Positions 15,497 to 28,318 of a DNA stretch of 64,000 bases are shown in pieces. Position numbers and translations under genes: made by a program. The first letter of the stretch is position 1. Every line of letters starts with the position of its first letter. A model generated the notes under the pieces. It made no database searches. It was not told the DNA's origin and saw nothing but the letters and a program-made list of their open reading frames with translations. The DNA is from Pandoraea vervacti (GTDB taxonomy: Bacteria > Pseudomonadota > Gammaproteobacteria > Burkholderiales > Burkholderiaceae), in NCBI RefSeq assembly GCF_000934605.2, contig NZ_CP010897.2, positions 1,116,001 to 1,180,000 on the forward strand, read 5' to 3'.

Positions 15497-17350
15497 TCAG
15501 AACGCCCAGCACGAGCAGCCAAGCGCGCCCCAGAAACCGCTCTCGTCGGCCGCCGGCACGCCTGCCGACCACGCCTTCGTATGCGCATGGCCGTGCACGC
15601 CGCACGACGTCGCGCATGCGCAGCTCACGCTCACGTTGAGCACCTGCGGCTGGCGCGGTTGATACCCCACGCCATGACGTGCGGGTGACCAGTCCGGCAT
15701 GGCGGGCGGCAGTGCGGGGGCGTGGCTGCCGAAGTCCCCATCGCCGTAGACGACCTTGCCGCCGAGCATCGTGAGCACCGAGGTGATGTCCTGAATCTCG
15801 TCCTCCGGCACGCTGAAGTAGTCCGCCGACAGCACGGCCAGATCGCCGAGCTGTCCGACCTTGATCTGTCCTTTTTTCCCGACTTCGGAGGAGAACCACG
15901 TATTGGCTTCCGTCCAGAGGCGCAACGCTTCGTCACGATCGAGCAGACTGCCCGGCGCAGCCATGCGCAAGCCGCCCACCGTCTTGCCCGTCACCAGCCA
16001 GTAGAGCGACACCCACGGATTGTAGGAAGCGACGCGTGTGGCGTCCGTGCCCGCCCCGACCTTGACGCCGCGCTCCAGCATGCGCCGCACCGGTGGCGTG
16101 GCTTCGGCCGCCTTCGCGCCGTAGCGCTCCACGAAATACTCGCCCTGATAGGCCATGCGATGCTGCACGGCGATGCCGCCGCCCAGCGCGGCGATGCGGT
16201 CGATGTTCCGCTCGCTGATCGTCTCGGCGTGATCGAAGAACCAATGCAGGCCCTCGAACGGAATGTCCTTCGCGACCTTTTCATAGACGTCGAGCGCGCG
16301 GGAGATGGTTTCGTCGTAAGTCGCATGCAGACGCCACGGCCAGCGGTTCTGTGCGAGCAGCCGCACCACGGGTTCAAGGTCGTCTTCCATCGACGGTGGC
16401 ATCTCGGGACGCTCGACGCGAAAGTCCTCGAAGTCCGCTGCCGTGTACACGAGCATTTCGCCCGCGCCGTTATGCCGGTAGAGATCGTCGCCCTGGCCGG
16501 GGCTGACCTGCTTTACCCATTGGCTAAAGTCGGCCAGCTCGGCCTTGGGTTTCTGCGTGAAGAGGTTGTAAGCAAGGCGTACCGTCAACTGCCCCTCGCG
16601 GTGCAGGGCTTCGATGATGCTGTAGTCCTCGGGATAGTTCTGGAAGCCGCCGCCCGCATCGATCACCCCTGTCACGCCGAGCCGGTTGACTTCGCGCATG
16701 AAGTGGCGTGTCGAGTTCTTCTGGTACTCGGGCGGAAGCTTCGGCCCCTTGGCCAGTGTGGCGTAGAGAATCGTTGCGTTCGGCTTGGCGAGCAGCAGCC
16801 CGGTCGGGTTGCCCGACGCATCGCGCACGATCTCGCCGCCCGGCGGGTTGGGCGTGTCCTTGGTGTAGCCGACCGTGCGCAACGCTGCGCCGTTCAGGAT
16901 CGCCCGGTCGTACAGGTGGAGGATGAACACCGGTGTATCGGGGGCGATGGCGTTCAATTCGTCGATGGTCGGCAGCCGTTTTTCCGCAAACTGATGTTCG
17001 GTGAAGCCGCCGACCACGCGCACCCATTGCGGCGCGGGTGTGCGATCGACTTGTGCCTTGAGCATGCGCAGGGCGTCGGCCAGCGAGCGTACGCCGTCCC
17101 ACCGTAGCTCCATGTTGTAGTTCAGGCCGCCACGGATAATGTGCATGTGGCTGTCGATCAGCCCGGGAATTACCCGGCGGCCTTTCAAATCAATGACTTT
17201 TGTATCCTTCCCGGCGAGTCGCATGACATCGTCGCGCGTGCCGACGGCGCTGAAGGTGCCGTCGGTCAACGCAACGGCGTCGGCCTGTGGGTTCGCGCGA
17301 TCGAGTGTGGTGAACTTGCCGTTGACCAGAATGAGGTCGGGATTCGACAT
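15497..17350 (-). CDS. Amidohydrolase family 3 (YtcJ-like) with Cys/His-rich C-terminal tail
   Basis: 617 residues from the ATG at 17350, placed by GGAG six bases upstream. LIDSHMHI near residue 70 is the first metal-binding HxH motif of the amidohydrolase barrel; later motifs include GAGTDATRVASYNPW and GKKGQIKVGQLGDLAVLSAD. YtcJ-like enzymes hydrolyse amide or formyl bonds in small molecules and usually have about 530-560 residues. The extra tail of about 50 residues carries CAC, SC, HGHAH and CSC within a Gly/Ala-rich stretch, a possible additional metal site. It is divergent from the response regulator at 17703. Confidence 0.87.
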   Translation of the reverse strand: MSNPDLILVNGKFTTLDRANPQADAVALTDGTFSAVGTRDDVMRLAGKDTKVIDLKGRRVIPGLIDSHMHIIRGGLNYNMELRWDGVRSLADALRMLKAQVDRTPAPQWVRVVGGFTEHQFAEKRLPTIDELNAIAPDTPVFILHLYDRAILNGAALRTVGYTKDTPNPPGGEIVRDASGNPTGLLLAKPNATILYATLAKGPKLPPEYQKNSTRHFMREVNRLGVTGVIDAGGGFQNYPEDYSIIEALHREGQLTVRLAYNLFTQKPKAELADFSQWVKQVSPGQGDDLYRHNGAGEMLVYTAADFEDFRVERPEMPPSMEDDLEPVVRLLAQNRWPWRLHATYDETISRALDVYEKVAKDIPFEGLHWFFDHAETISERNIDRIAALGGGIAVQHRMAYQGEYFVERYGAKAAEATPPVRRMLERGVKVGAGTDATRVASYNPWVSLYWLVTGKTVGGLRMAAPGSLLDRDEALRLWTEANTWFSSEVGKKGQIKVGQLGDLAVLSADYFSVPEDEIQDITSVLTMLGGKVVYGDGDFGSHAPALPPAMPDWSPARHGVGYQPRQPQVLNVSVSCACATSCGVHGHAHTKAWSAGVPAADESGFWGALGCSCWAF

Positions 17351-17702
17351 GAGAGACTCCGGAGGAAGGCGAACGGGGCGGTATTTTCGAGCCATGGAGG
17401 GGCGCCACGGAGCGCGTGCAAGCACGTCTTGGCGCGACGGATCGCGGCAAATAGCGACCGACCGATAGCGACCAATGGCGACCAATGGCGACCGACAGCG
17501 ATCCATGAGCGTATGCCGTCCGCCGCGTGCCCACTATCGTCTTTTCGTATTAGCGCCGCAGTCCCTTGACTGGCCGGGTTCGGCGCGTGCGATGTCGTCC
17601 GCCCGTGGGCAAATTTGCCCGCACGGCCGTTCTTTTTCGTGATGTTGAACGTCACATGACTGACGTATACTCAAGTTCACTGAATCAATACATCGCCCTT
17701 GC
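17351..17702. other. Divergent intergenic region (352 bp)
   Basis: No convincing gene is seen. It should hold the promoters of the amidohydrolase-XapX unit and of the response regulator. The most notable element is the array of 10-bp repeats described separately at 17451-17504. Confidence 0.6.
17451..17504. repeat. Imperfect 10-bp tandem repeats in a divergent promoter region
   Basis: Units ATAGCGACCG (17451), ATAGCGACCA (17465), ATGGCGACCA (17475), ATGGCGACCG (17485) and ACAGCGATCC (17495) follow one another, with a 4-base insert after the first. The 10-bp step matches one helical turn, so the units face the same side of the DNA. They may be phased binding sites. Confidence 0.55.
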
Positions 17703-18383
17703 ATGAACGCGCTACCGGACTGCGACATCGCGACCGTCTACGTCGTCGACCACGACGCGGCGGAAAACGACAGGGTTCGCGCATTGCTGGCGGGTGCGGG
17801 ATGGCGCGCCCGGGGTTTTGCGCAGGCAGAGTCGTTTCTCGCTGCCGAGCGCAGTGCCGGACCGGGTTGCCTGTTGCTCGATGTGGACCTCGGTGCGCCC
17901 GGTGCCGGCCTCACCCTTCAGGACACGCTGCTGGCCATGCTGGACCCGATCCCGGTCGTGCTGATCGCGGGCCGGGCGGATGTCGCCGCGAGCGTGCGTG
18001 CCATGAAGGCGGGCGCGGTCGATTTCCTCGCCAAGCCATTGTCCGATGAGGGGCTGCTCGAGGCCGTGGGGGCCGCCGTCTCGCTCGACCGTCAACGCCT
18101 GGGACGCGAGCGCGCCAGCACCGACGTGATCGAGCGTGCCCAGCGTCTGTCGCAACGCGAGCGCGAAGTCATGGCGCTTGTCGCGGCCGGTCGCATGAAC
18201 AAGCACATTGCCGACGAACTCGGCATCAGCGAGGTCACGGTCAAGATCCACCGGGGCAACGCGATGCGCAAGATGCAAGCGCGTTCGTTCGCGGATCTCG
18301 TCATCATGGCGCACAAACTCGGCATGACGTCACCCGCGCTTTACCACGGAGGGATCGGGCGACATCGTCGCGAGACGGCCTGA
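17703..18383 (+). CDS. LuxR-type response regulator with a degenerate receiver domain
   Basis: 226 residues: a FixJ-like receiver (about 10-125) and a LuxR helix-turn-helix (about 145-205, QRLSQREREVMALVAAGRMN then ADELGISEVTVKIHRGN). The presumed phospho-acceptor Asp 60 (LLLDVD) and Lys 111 (FLAKP) are kept, but the acidic pair near the start reads DHD (residues 16-18) where FixJ-like proteins have DDD or DDE, and the conserved Thr/Ser is Ala 89 (LIAGRAD). No histidine kinase gene is adjacent. The regulator may act without phosphorylation, or with an altered switch. It could control the divergent amidohydrolase unit. Confidence 0.88.
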   Translation: MNALPDCDIATVYVVDHDAAENDRVRALLAGAGWRARGFAQAESFLAAERSAGPGCLLLDVDLGAPGAGLTLQDTLLAMLDPIPVVLIAGRADVAASVRAMKAGAVDFLAKPLSDEGLLEAVGAAVSLDRQRLGRERASTDVIERAQRLSQREREVMALVAAGRMNKHIADELGISEVTVKIHRGNAMRKMQARSFADLVIMAHKLGMTSPALYHGGIGRHRRETA

Positions 18384-18434
18384 ATCCGTGCCGACAGCGC
18401 GCCGCGCGCTGTCATCGTTGTCTGCGATGTCTCG

Positions 18435-18469
18435 ATGCGCCATCGATTGCCGATGGCGCATTGTTTTTT
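18435..18469 (+). terminator. Rho-independent terminator after the response regulator
   Basis: ATGCGCCATCG (18435-18445) and CGATGGCGCAT (18451-18461) form a perfect 11-bp stem with a 5-base loop, followed by TGTTTTTT. It ends transcription of the regulator gene 52 bp after its stop. Confidence 0.85.
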
Positions 18470-18638
18470 CAGCGGCCCGGACGCGCGACCGGCGCCGACC
18501 ACCAACGTCACTCAGCAGGCGGTTGGGCAACGACCCGGCGCCACAGAGCAAGAGGACGACACTCTGGCGTCGGGTAATACGCTCGGCACCGGCGAGCCCG
18601 CAGACGCGCAGGCACCGATGACGCTCAACTAAAGCGTC

Positions 18639-18795
18639 GCCGCACGGCGCATCAAGGGGTGACCTGAACCCTGAAACTCGTGCGATTCCTCTGAAGCTGG
18701 GAACCTCCCTGTGCGGCAGTTTCACGTCCAGTAGATAGTGGAAGAACGGTTTGCCCGTAGGACCTACCCCGTGGGCGAGCTACGGGCATTTTTTT
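18639..18795 (+). ncRNA. Candidate small RNA with intrinsic terminator
   Basis: GCCGCAC (18639-18645) can pair with GTGCGGC (18711-18717), and TGAAACT (18672-18678) with AGTTTCA (18718-18724). In this order the two helices would form an H-type pseudoknot or be alternatives. About 30 bases later TGCCCGTAG (18752-18760) and CTACGGGCA (18780-18788) form a perfect 9-bp stem followed by seven T. A terminator here, far from any plus-strand gene end (the response regulator already has its own), implies a transcript starting nearby. No known RNA family was recognised and no promoter is obvious. Confidence 0.4.
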
Positions 18796-19168
18796 GGCCG
18801 CTGCGGGGCCGACACAATGTTCTGCTACCGATGCGTCTTGGCCCGCTTGCAGGCCAGCGTCGGTGCAGACTTAGAGGGAGGGGAGCCGATGCCGCGAGCG
18901 TCACCCCTCTATATGTAGAGGGCCGCTGTTCGCGCTATTCGTCTTCGGGCGCGAGGCACGCCGACAAGCAAAATGCGCCGCCGTCAAAATAGTTTCACAA
19001 AGGGCTTGCGCGATTCGAGGAAGGTCATTAATATCTCGTCTCTCGCAACGACAGCGATGCAGCGAAAGCGGCGGCGAAGTTGAAGCGAGGGGCTGAAAAG
19101 CCCGGTGGTTAGTGGTTTTGGAGCTTGTGAGTCGCTACGGCGACGAGCGAAGAAAGCGAAAAAAACTG
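18796..19168. other. Region upstream of the rRNA promoter
   Basis: No gene is recognised. A perfect hairpin CCCTCTA-TATG-TAGAGGG lies at 18905-18922 without a T-tract. The A-rich stretch just before 19169 (about 19151-19165) is placed like an UP element for the rRNA promoter. Confidence 0.5.
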
Positions 19169-19197
19169 TTGACGACGACGAGAAGCTGCGACATAAT
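19169..19197 (+). promoter_or_regulatory. rRNA operon promoter (sigma-70 type)
   Basis: TTGACG (19169-19174) and CATAAT (19192-19197) are separated by exactly 17 bp, with an A-rich block directly upstream. Transcription should start near 19204, giving a leader of about 270 bases before the mature 16S end. This is the only strong promoter seen before the operon. Confidence 0.8.
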
Positions 19198-19280
19198 CTC
19201 ACTTCTCTGCTGCTGATGCAGCGACGCAGAAAACGAAGCGACGGCGCGGTAAGTAAGCGACGAAGCGAAGTCGGATGCGA

Positions 19281-19290
19281 TTGATCTTTA
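19281..19290 (+). promoter_or_regulatory. boxA-like antitermination site in the rRNA leader
   Basis: TTGATCTTTA followed by AAAA resembles boxA (consensus TGCTCTTTAACA), the NusB/NusE loading site of rRNA antitermination. It sits in the leader about 190 bases before 16S, the normal place. Confidence 0.55.
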
Positions 19291-19472
19291 AAAATTAAAC
19301 AACCGATAAGTGTGGGCACTCGATGAATGGTGCGTCTGCTTCGGCAGATAAGCTTTAAATTTATTGAGGCTCACATAGTAATAGGTAAGTTAAGTAATTA
19401 ACTTGTCAGCATACTTTGAGAGCGACCGGTTCTAGCGATTTATCGCGAAAAACCGAAAACAGTAACAGGTTT

Positions 19473-21008
<1,536 letters not shown>

Positions 21009-21069
21009 GAGCATGCACTGGAAGTTGAGTGTTCACGCTTATCGGTTGTTGACTGCGTAGATCTAAGTC

Positions 21070-21146
21070 GGGTCTGTAGCTCAGGTGGTTAGAGCACCGT
21101 CTTGATAAGGCGGGGGTCGAAGGTTCAAGTCCTTCCAGACCCACCA
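21070..21146 (+). tRNA. tRNA-Ile (GAT anticodon)
   Basis: 77 bases including an encoded CCA. Acceptor GGGTCTG pairs with CAGACCC; the D-loop, the anticodon loop CTTGATAAG with GAT, and the TTCAAGTC T-loop are all present. It lies in the 16S-23S spacer, the classic position for this tRNA. Confidence 0.97.
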
Positions 21147-21257
21147 ACTCTTTCCACTGACGTCCGGTAGAAAGAAATCTGGCTGAGGCAAGGCACAAAG
21201 AGCCGCTGCATACATGGGTATGCAAGGTTTTTTGTAACGCTGAATCAGGCTGATTTT

Positions 21258-21333
21258 GGGGGATTAGCTCAGCTGGGAGAGCACCTGCTTTGCAAGCAGG
21301 GGGTCGTCGGTTCGATCCCGTCATCCTCCACCA
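21258..21333 (+). tRNA. tRNA-Ala (TGC anticodon)
   Basis: 76 bases including CCA. Acceptor GGGGGAT pairs with ATCCTCC (one G-T), the anticodon stem-loop is CCTGCTTTGCAAGCAGG with TGC, and the T-loop is GTTCGATCC. It is the second tRNA of the rRNA spacer. Confidence 0.97.
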
Positions 21334-21442
21334 CTTCTTAGATCACATCGATGTCAGTCAAAAGCAAGTTATCTCAGTGGTACTTCTGAAGTAAATCCCT
21401 GAATGTGAATGCTTTTGAATGACAGCAATGTCATGCAGTATT

Positions 21443-21454
21443 TGTTCTTTAACA
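21443..21454 (+). promoter_or_regulatory. boxA antitermination site before 23S
   Basis: TGTTCTTTAACA differs from the boxA consensus TGCTCTTTAACA at one base and lies in the spacer between tRNA-Ala and 23S, as in other proteobacterial rRNA operons. Confidence 0.75.
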
Positions 21455-21625
21455 ATTTGGAAGAAGAAGTAGTACAACGGAAGCGCGTTAGAGATGGCGC
21501 GTGGAAATTGTACGGGTTGTGATTGTATCAACCAGTATTTAAAGTGATCGAAAGATGACTTGGAATACGGCACAACGCTAATACTCAACCTATAAAGGAT
21601 GTGTCGAGAGACGCACTCGTTATAG

Positions 21626-24503
<2,878 letters not shown>

Positions 24504-24630
24504 ATAACCAGTGTGTTTTTCCTGGTGTGAGTATCGCTGTGCCGATACACTCACAACCCACAAGTTGTTGTACTACGCTTCTTCCGAATTGGTTTTGTTG
24601 GGATACCCTCCCAGCAGAACATACAAGTTA

Positions 24631-24746
24631 TGCCTGATGACCATAGCGAGTTGGAACCACCCCTTCCCATCCCGAACAGGACCGTGAAACGACTCCACGC
24701 CGATGATAGTGCGGATACCCGTGTGAAAGTAGGTAATCGTCAGGCT
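24631..24746 (+). rRNA. rrf: 5S ribosomal RNA
   Basis: Starts TGCCTGATGACC and ends GTCAGGCT, the two ends pairing as helix I. The internal CCATCCCGAACAGG and GATGATAGTGCGG segments fit 5S. It is the last gene of the operon, just before the terminator. Confidence 0.93.
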
Positions 24747-24752
24747 CCCCTT

Positions 24753-24793
24753 AAAAACCCCTTGCTACCCGGTAGCGAGGGGTTTTTGCTTTT
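24753..24793 (+). terminator. Rho-independent terminator of the rRNA operon
   Basis: AAAAACCCCTTGCTACC pairs with GGTAGCGAGGGGTTTTT around a 2-base centre, with one mismatch, followed by GCTTTT. The flanking A and T runs make it potentially bidirectional. Confidence 0.88.
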
Positions 24794-24933
24794 GGGCGCG
24801 CATTCTTTGCGTAATCCGCGACCGCAGCCGCAAGCTGCGCCAAGGTTGATCTCGCGTCCACGCGCAGCGTAACGGTACTTCTAGGCTTCCGCTCTGCCCG
24901 CTCGACAGACTCGGACTGATCACGTCTCTAGAC

Positions 24934-25003
24934 GCCAGACGCCCGACGCCACAGGCCACAGGCCACACGCCACACGCCACACGCCAGACGCCAGACGCCA
25001 GAC
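24934..25003. repeat. Ten tandem 7-bp repeats (GCCASAS type)
   Basis: Ten heptamers follow without a gap: GCCAGAC, GCCCGAC, GCCACAG twice, GCCACAC three times, GCCAGAC three times. The grouping of identical neighbours shows growth by slippage or duplication. No start codon or ribosome binding site makes it coding. It should behave as a variable-number tandem repeat. Confidence 0.85.
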
Positions 25004-25101
25004 GCAGGGCGATGCTGCGAGTGATGTCGGCAACGTCCGCCGTTCGCGCTGGCGCGAGGGCTGAGGAACGACGATTCTTTTGTGCGCCCATCCATTTTCT
25101 A

Positions 25102-25137
25102 CAGTGCAGTGCCCACAAACTCCGGTCCGTTGTCCAT
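25102..25137 (-). mobile_element. Trace of an IS3/IS481-type transposase (integrase core)
   Basis: The minus strand reads MDNGPEFVGTAL here and then a stop. DNGPEF is the usual form of the second catalytic Asp region of IS3-family DDE transposases. No surrounding frame is long enough to be a gene and no terminal repeats are seen, so this is at most a heavily decayed fragment. Chance similarity cannot be excluded. Confidence 0.3.
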
Positions 25138-25912
25138 CAGGCTCGCAGCCCTGCGATGCTGGGGGCGGGCGAAGACCTCCTCAAGCAGCGCCCACGTGCT
25201 GGCTTAATCCCGGTTTGGTGCTCGTGGTTGAACTCGATCGGTAGCCTGGCGGAGAGCTCGCAGGCTGAGAAATAGCGTTCTCAGTGTGCTTATTCGCTGA
25301 GACTGGTGCTGGTCGACGTACGCTGATACGGCGCTCGTTGCAGCGCTTCAGCTTAAGAACTGCTGTGCAAAACGATGTGTAGCCACAGACGCTTTCACGC
25401 CACCTTAGTCCGACTCGTGCCGAGTACGTCTGAAGCGAGTCATCTTCAGAGCTGCGCATTCTTTGTTCGCGTCGCGTCATCATGTTGAGCAGAGATGCGA
25501 CCTCCGGGGGCATAAGTTGCATGGTTTGCGTCGCTGAGACCGGCCCTGCTACCTTTGGAGTTTCGGTTCCTATGCTTTTGGCGGGATTCACGAAAACCGA
25601 GATGGTTGGGAAAGACACGTAGGGCGCCAGATAGCAGATGTCGTACAGGCGATACGGTCCTGATTACCGATCGAAGTGCGTGGCGCGGTGCCAGATGCGA
25701 GACATCAGAAGCGAAATGTCAGAAGCGAAACCTCTGAAACGAGACACCAAAGATCCGATGATGAAGGCTACGGATTAGCCGCCTTGCGATGGGGAACATG
25801 ATGTACAGAGGCGTGAGCCGATAGCGTCCCGCCGGACACACATCGCCCCCACAGTAACGCCGACAACGGGGAACCTGGCCGATGGTGACATCGGCAGGTC
25901 CCGCGTGGGCCG

Positions 25913-27991
25913 TTATCGTGCGGTTGCGAGAACTCGGCGCACGATCATGACGCAGATGCCAGCGAACACCAGCAGGGCGAGCCATTCCGACGTCGGGGCG
26001 AAGCTGCTGCCGACGATCGCCAGCGGGGCATCGGAACCCGTGAAACCGACGACCATCGCCATCGCAACGCCGATCAGGCTCTCACCGACAATCAGACCTG
26101 ACGCCAGCAACACGCCACGTCTTTCCGCCGCTTCCGCATACGGCCCGTACTCTTTCCCCTGCGCCTTCGCACGCGACTTCAACACCCGCTGCGCAATCCA
26201 TCCCAAAACCGCACCGATCACCAACACGGAACCAATCGTCGGCGGCAGATAGATACCGATACCCACCGCGATCACCGGAACACGCGCGACACCGCCGCGC
26301 TTTGCCAGCACCGCGTCAATGGCGATCAACGCGAGACCCAGCACCGCGCCAATGCCGAGCATCGACCAGTCCAACTGATGCGTGAAGATGCCCTTGGCGA
26401 TCGCCGTCATCAGAATCGCCTGCGGCGCAGACAATGCCTGTGACGGGTCCATACCCGCTCGCGGTAGCGCGTCGGTAAATCCGTACGCGTTGTAGAGCAA
26501 GTTCAGCACCGGCGGAATCACCGCGGCGCCGACGACGCACCCGACAAGCAGCGCAACCTGCTGACGCCACGGCGTCGCGCCCACCAGCCAACCGGTTTTC
26601 AGATCCTGAAGGTTATCGTTCGAGATCGTGGCAATCGCGATGACGGCAGCGGTCGTGAACAACGCCAACGCAATCGCCAACTTGCCCCCCTCACTCGTGT
26701 CGAGCAGCCCGCTCGCCTGACTGACGCTGAGAATCAACAGCGACACCAACACGACTGCCACAATCCCGATGCCGGAAATCGGGCTCGCAGACGAACCCAC
26801 AAGCCCTGCCATGTAACCGCATGCAGCCGCCACCAGAAAGCCGAAAACCACAGCGAACACCACGCTGCAAATCACCAGCGTCGCAATGCCGCCGAACGAC
26901 AACGGCGCGTCCGCGAGGAACACGCCGAACGTCACGACCCAGACAGCCACGCACAACAGCGTCAACCCAATCACCCAATACGGCGACAGATCCTGCTCGG
27001 TGCGTCCGAGCCCGCTGCCGTTGCCTTTACCGTTACCCAGTGCACCGCGAGATTTGCCGAGCGCGGCAAATGACGTCTTCACGCCATCGACCATCGGCCT
27101 GGTCAGGGTGATCAGCGTCCACACCGCAGCCACACCAATCACGCCCGCCCCGATAAAACGCACCTTGTGCTGCCACAAGCCATTGGCGAAGGCGGCCATC
27201 GCCACACCATCGGGATTCGGTGTAATCGCCGTGAGCACCGGTACGGCAATGCCCCACGTCAGCACCACGCCGAGCAGGATCGCAAGCCCCGACACGATGC
27301 CGATCAGATAGCCGGCACCGATCAACGCCATCGAAAAGCCGGTCGTCAGACGGAACACCGCAGCGCCCGCCGGCACCCACGCAGTGATGCTCTCGCCGAG
27401 CACCTTGAGACCCGCCGTCGCGAACGCAAACAACGCCGACACGACGCCACCGAACGCAATCTCGCGTACCCCGCTCGACGCATTGTCGGACGTCGTCTTC
27501 GTGCCGGCCGACGGCGTTCCTTCGTCGCCCTCACTGCCGACCCGCAGAATCTCTGCGGCTGCGACCCCTTCGGGGTACGGCAATTCGCTGTCGACCACCA
27601 TCGCGCGACGCAGCGGAATCGTGAACAGCACGCCGAGAATGCCGCCGGACGCGCAGATCGCCAGCGTCAAACCAAACGGAAACCCTTGCCAGTGCCCGAT
27701 CATCAGCAAGCCGGGCAAAACGAAGATGATCGACGAGAGCGTGCCGGCCGCAGACGCCTGCGTCTGCACCATATTGTTCTCGAGGATGTTGCCGCCGCGC
27801 AGTGCGCGCAGCACCGCCATGGAGATGACGGCGGCGGGGATGGAGGACGAAAACGTCAGGCCGACTTTGAGCCCGAGATAAACGTTGGAGGCGGTGAACA
27901 CCACAGTGATCAGCGCGCCGAGGATCATGCCGCGCACCGTCAGTTCTGGCAATGAGACGGCGTCGGGAATTCGGGTCGGATGAGATGCCAT
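25913..27991 (-). CDS. OPT family oligopeptide transporter
   Basis: 692 residues from the ATG at 27991; a TTG 27 bases upstream is possible, and neither has a strong ribosome binding site. The protein is very hydrophobic with about 15 membrane segments. The start LPELTVRGMILGALITVVFT then ASNVYLGLKVGLTFSSSIPA is the hallmark of bacterial OPT proteins, followed by QTQASAAGTLSS and LPYPEGVAAAEILR. OPT carriers import peptides, glutathione or metal-chelating amino-acid derivatives by proton symport. The hydrophilic linker near residues 320-335 is Gly/Asn-rich. It is transcribed alone, divergent from the drug exporter. Confidence 0.92.
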   Translation of the reverse strand: MASHPTRIPDAVSLPELTVRGMILGALITVVFTASNVYLGLKVGLTFSSSIPAAVISMAVLRALRGGNILENNMVQTQASAAGTLSSIIFVLPGLLMIGHWQGFPFGLTLAICASGGILGVLFTIPLRRAMVVDSELPYPEGVAAAEILRVGSEGDEGTPSAGTKTTSDNASSGVREIAFGGVVSALFAFATAGLKVLGESITAWVPAGAAVFRLTTGFSMALIGAGYLIGIVSGLAILLGVVLTWGIAVPVLTAITPNPDGVAMAAFANGLWQHKVRFIGAGVIGVAAVWTLITLTRPMVDGVKTSFAALGKSRGALGNGKGNGSGLGRTEQDLSPYWVIGLTLLCVAVWVVTFGVFLADAPLSFGGIATLVICSVVFAVVFGFLVAAACGYMAGLVGSSASPISGIGIVAVVLVSLLILSVSQASGLLDTSEGGKLAIALALFTTAAVIAIATISNDNLQDLKTGWLVGATPWRQQVALLVGCVVGAAVIPPVLNLLYNAYGFTDALPRAGMDPSQALSAPQAILMTAIAKGIFTHQLDWSMLGIGAVLGLALIAIDAVLAKRGGVARVPVIAVGIGIYLPPTIGSVLVIGAVLGWIAQRVLKSRAKAQGKEYGPYAEAAERRGVLLASGLIVGESLIGVAMAMVVGFTGSDAPLAIVGSSFAPTSEWLALLVFAGICVMIVRRVLATAR

Positions 27992-28318
27992 GTACGAATG
28001 GGGGGGATTTTCGCCCAATGGGAATGTGGCGCAGATTGTATGCGTCTGCGTAGTGCACCGCCAGTCTTGACGCGCGCGCTAGAACGACCGTTCGAATCTG
28101 ACCCTATCAGTCGATGAAGCGCCAGCATCCGCGTCTCATGGACGCTGTCCGCGAGAAATGCCCCACATCCATCTACTTTGACGATGGGTTCCAACTTTTC
28201 TCGTTCGGTTTATTGATGGATGATGCGGGTTTTCCCTAGCAATCAAGTGAGTGCCCAAAGTCGTCCGTGAGCCATTCATGGAAACGACGCTGGGCACATG
28301 AAGGAAAGGAGCTTTCCG
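27992..28318. other. Divergent intergenic region (327 bp)
   Basis: It separates the OPT transporter and the MFS exporter and should carry both promoters. I see no gene, repeat or convincing promoter hexamers in it. Confidence 0.5.

Larger units (their letters stand above)
24794..25912. other. 1.1-kb decayed region between the rRNA operon and the OPT transporter gene
   Basis: No intact gene can be supported. The longest frame (minus strand 25181-25618, GTG start, no ribosome binding site) has weak codon bias, resembles nothing known and overlaps the transposase trace. The region contains the heptamer array at 24934-25003 and the DNGPEF trace at 25102-25137. It looks like the scar of an old insertion. 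Confidence 0.55.

Noticed and set aside
18435..18632. 65-codon frame with G/C-biased third positions after the response regulator
   Set aside because: Its ATG lies inside the terminator stem, there is no ribosome binding site, and the peptide is low-complexity; it may be a coding remnant but cannot be supported as a gene.
24934..25003. CRISPR array
   Set aside because: The repeats are 7 bp, contiguous and without spacers, and no cas genes are present.
25181..25618. 145-codon minus-strand frame in the decayed region
   Set aside because: GTG start without a ribosome binding site, weak codon bias, no similarity recognised, and it runs into the transposase trace.
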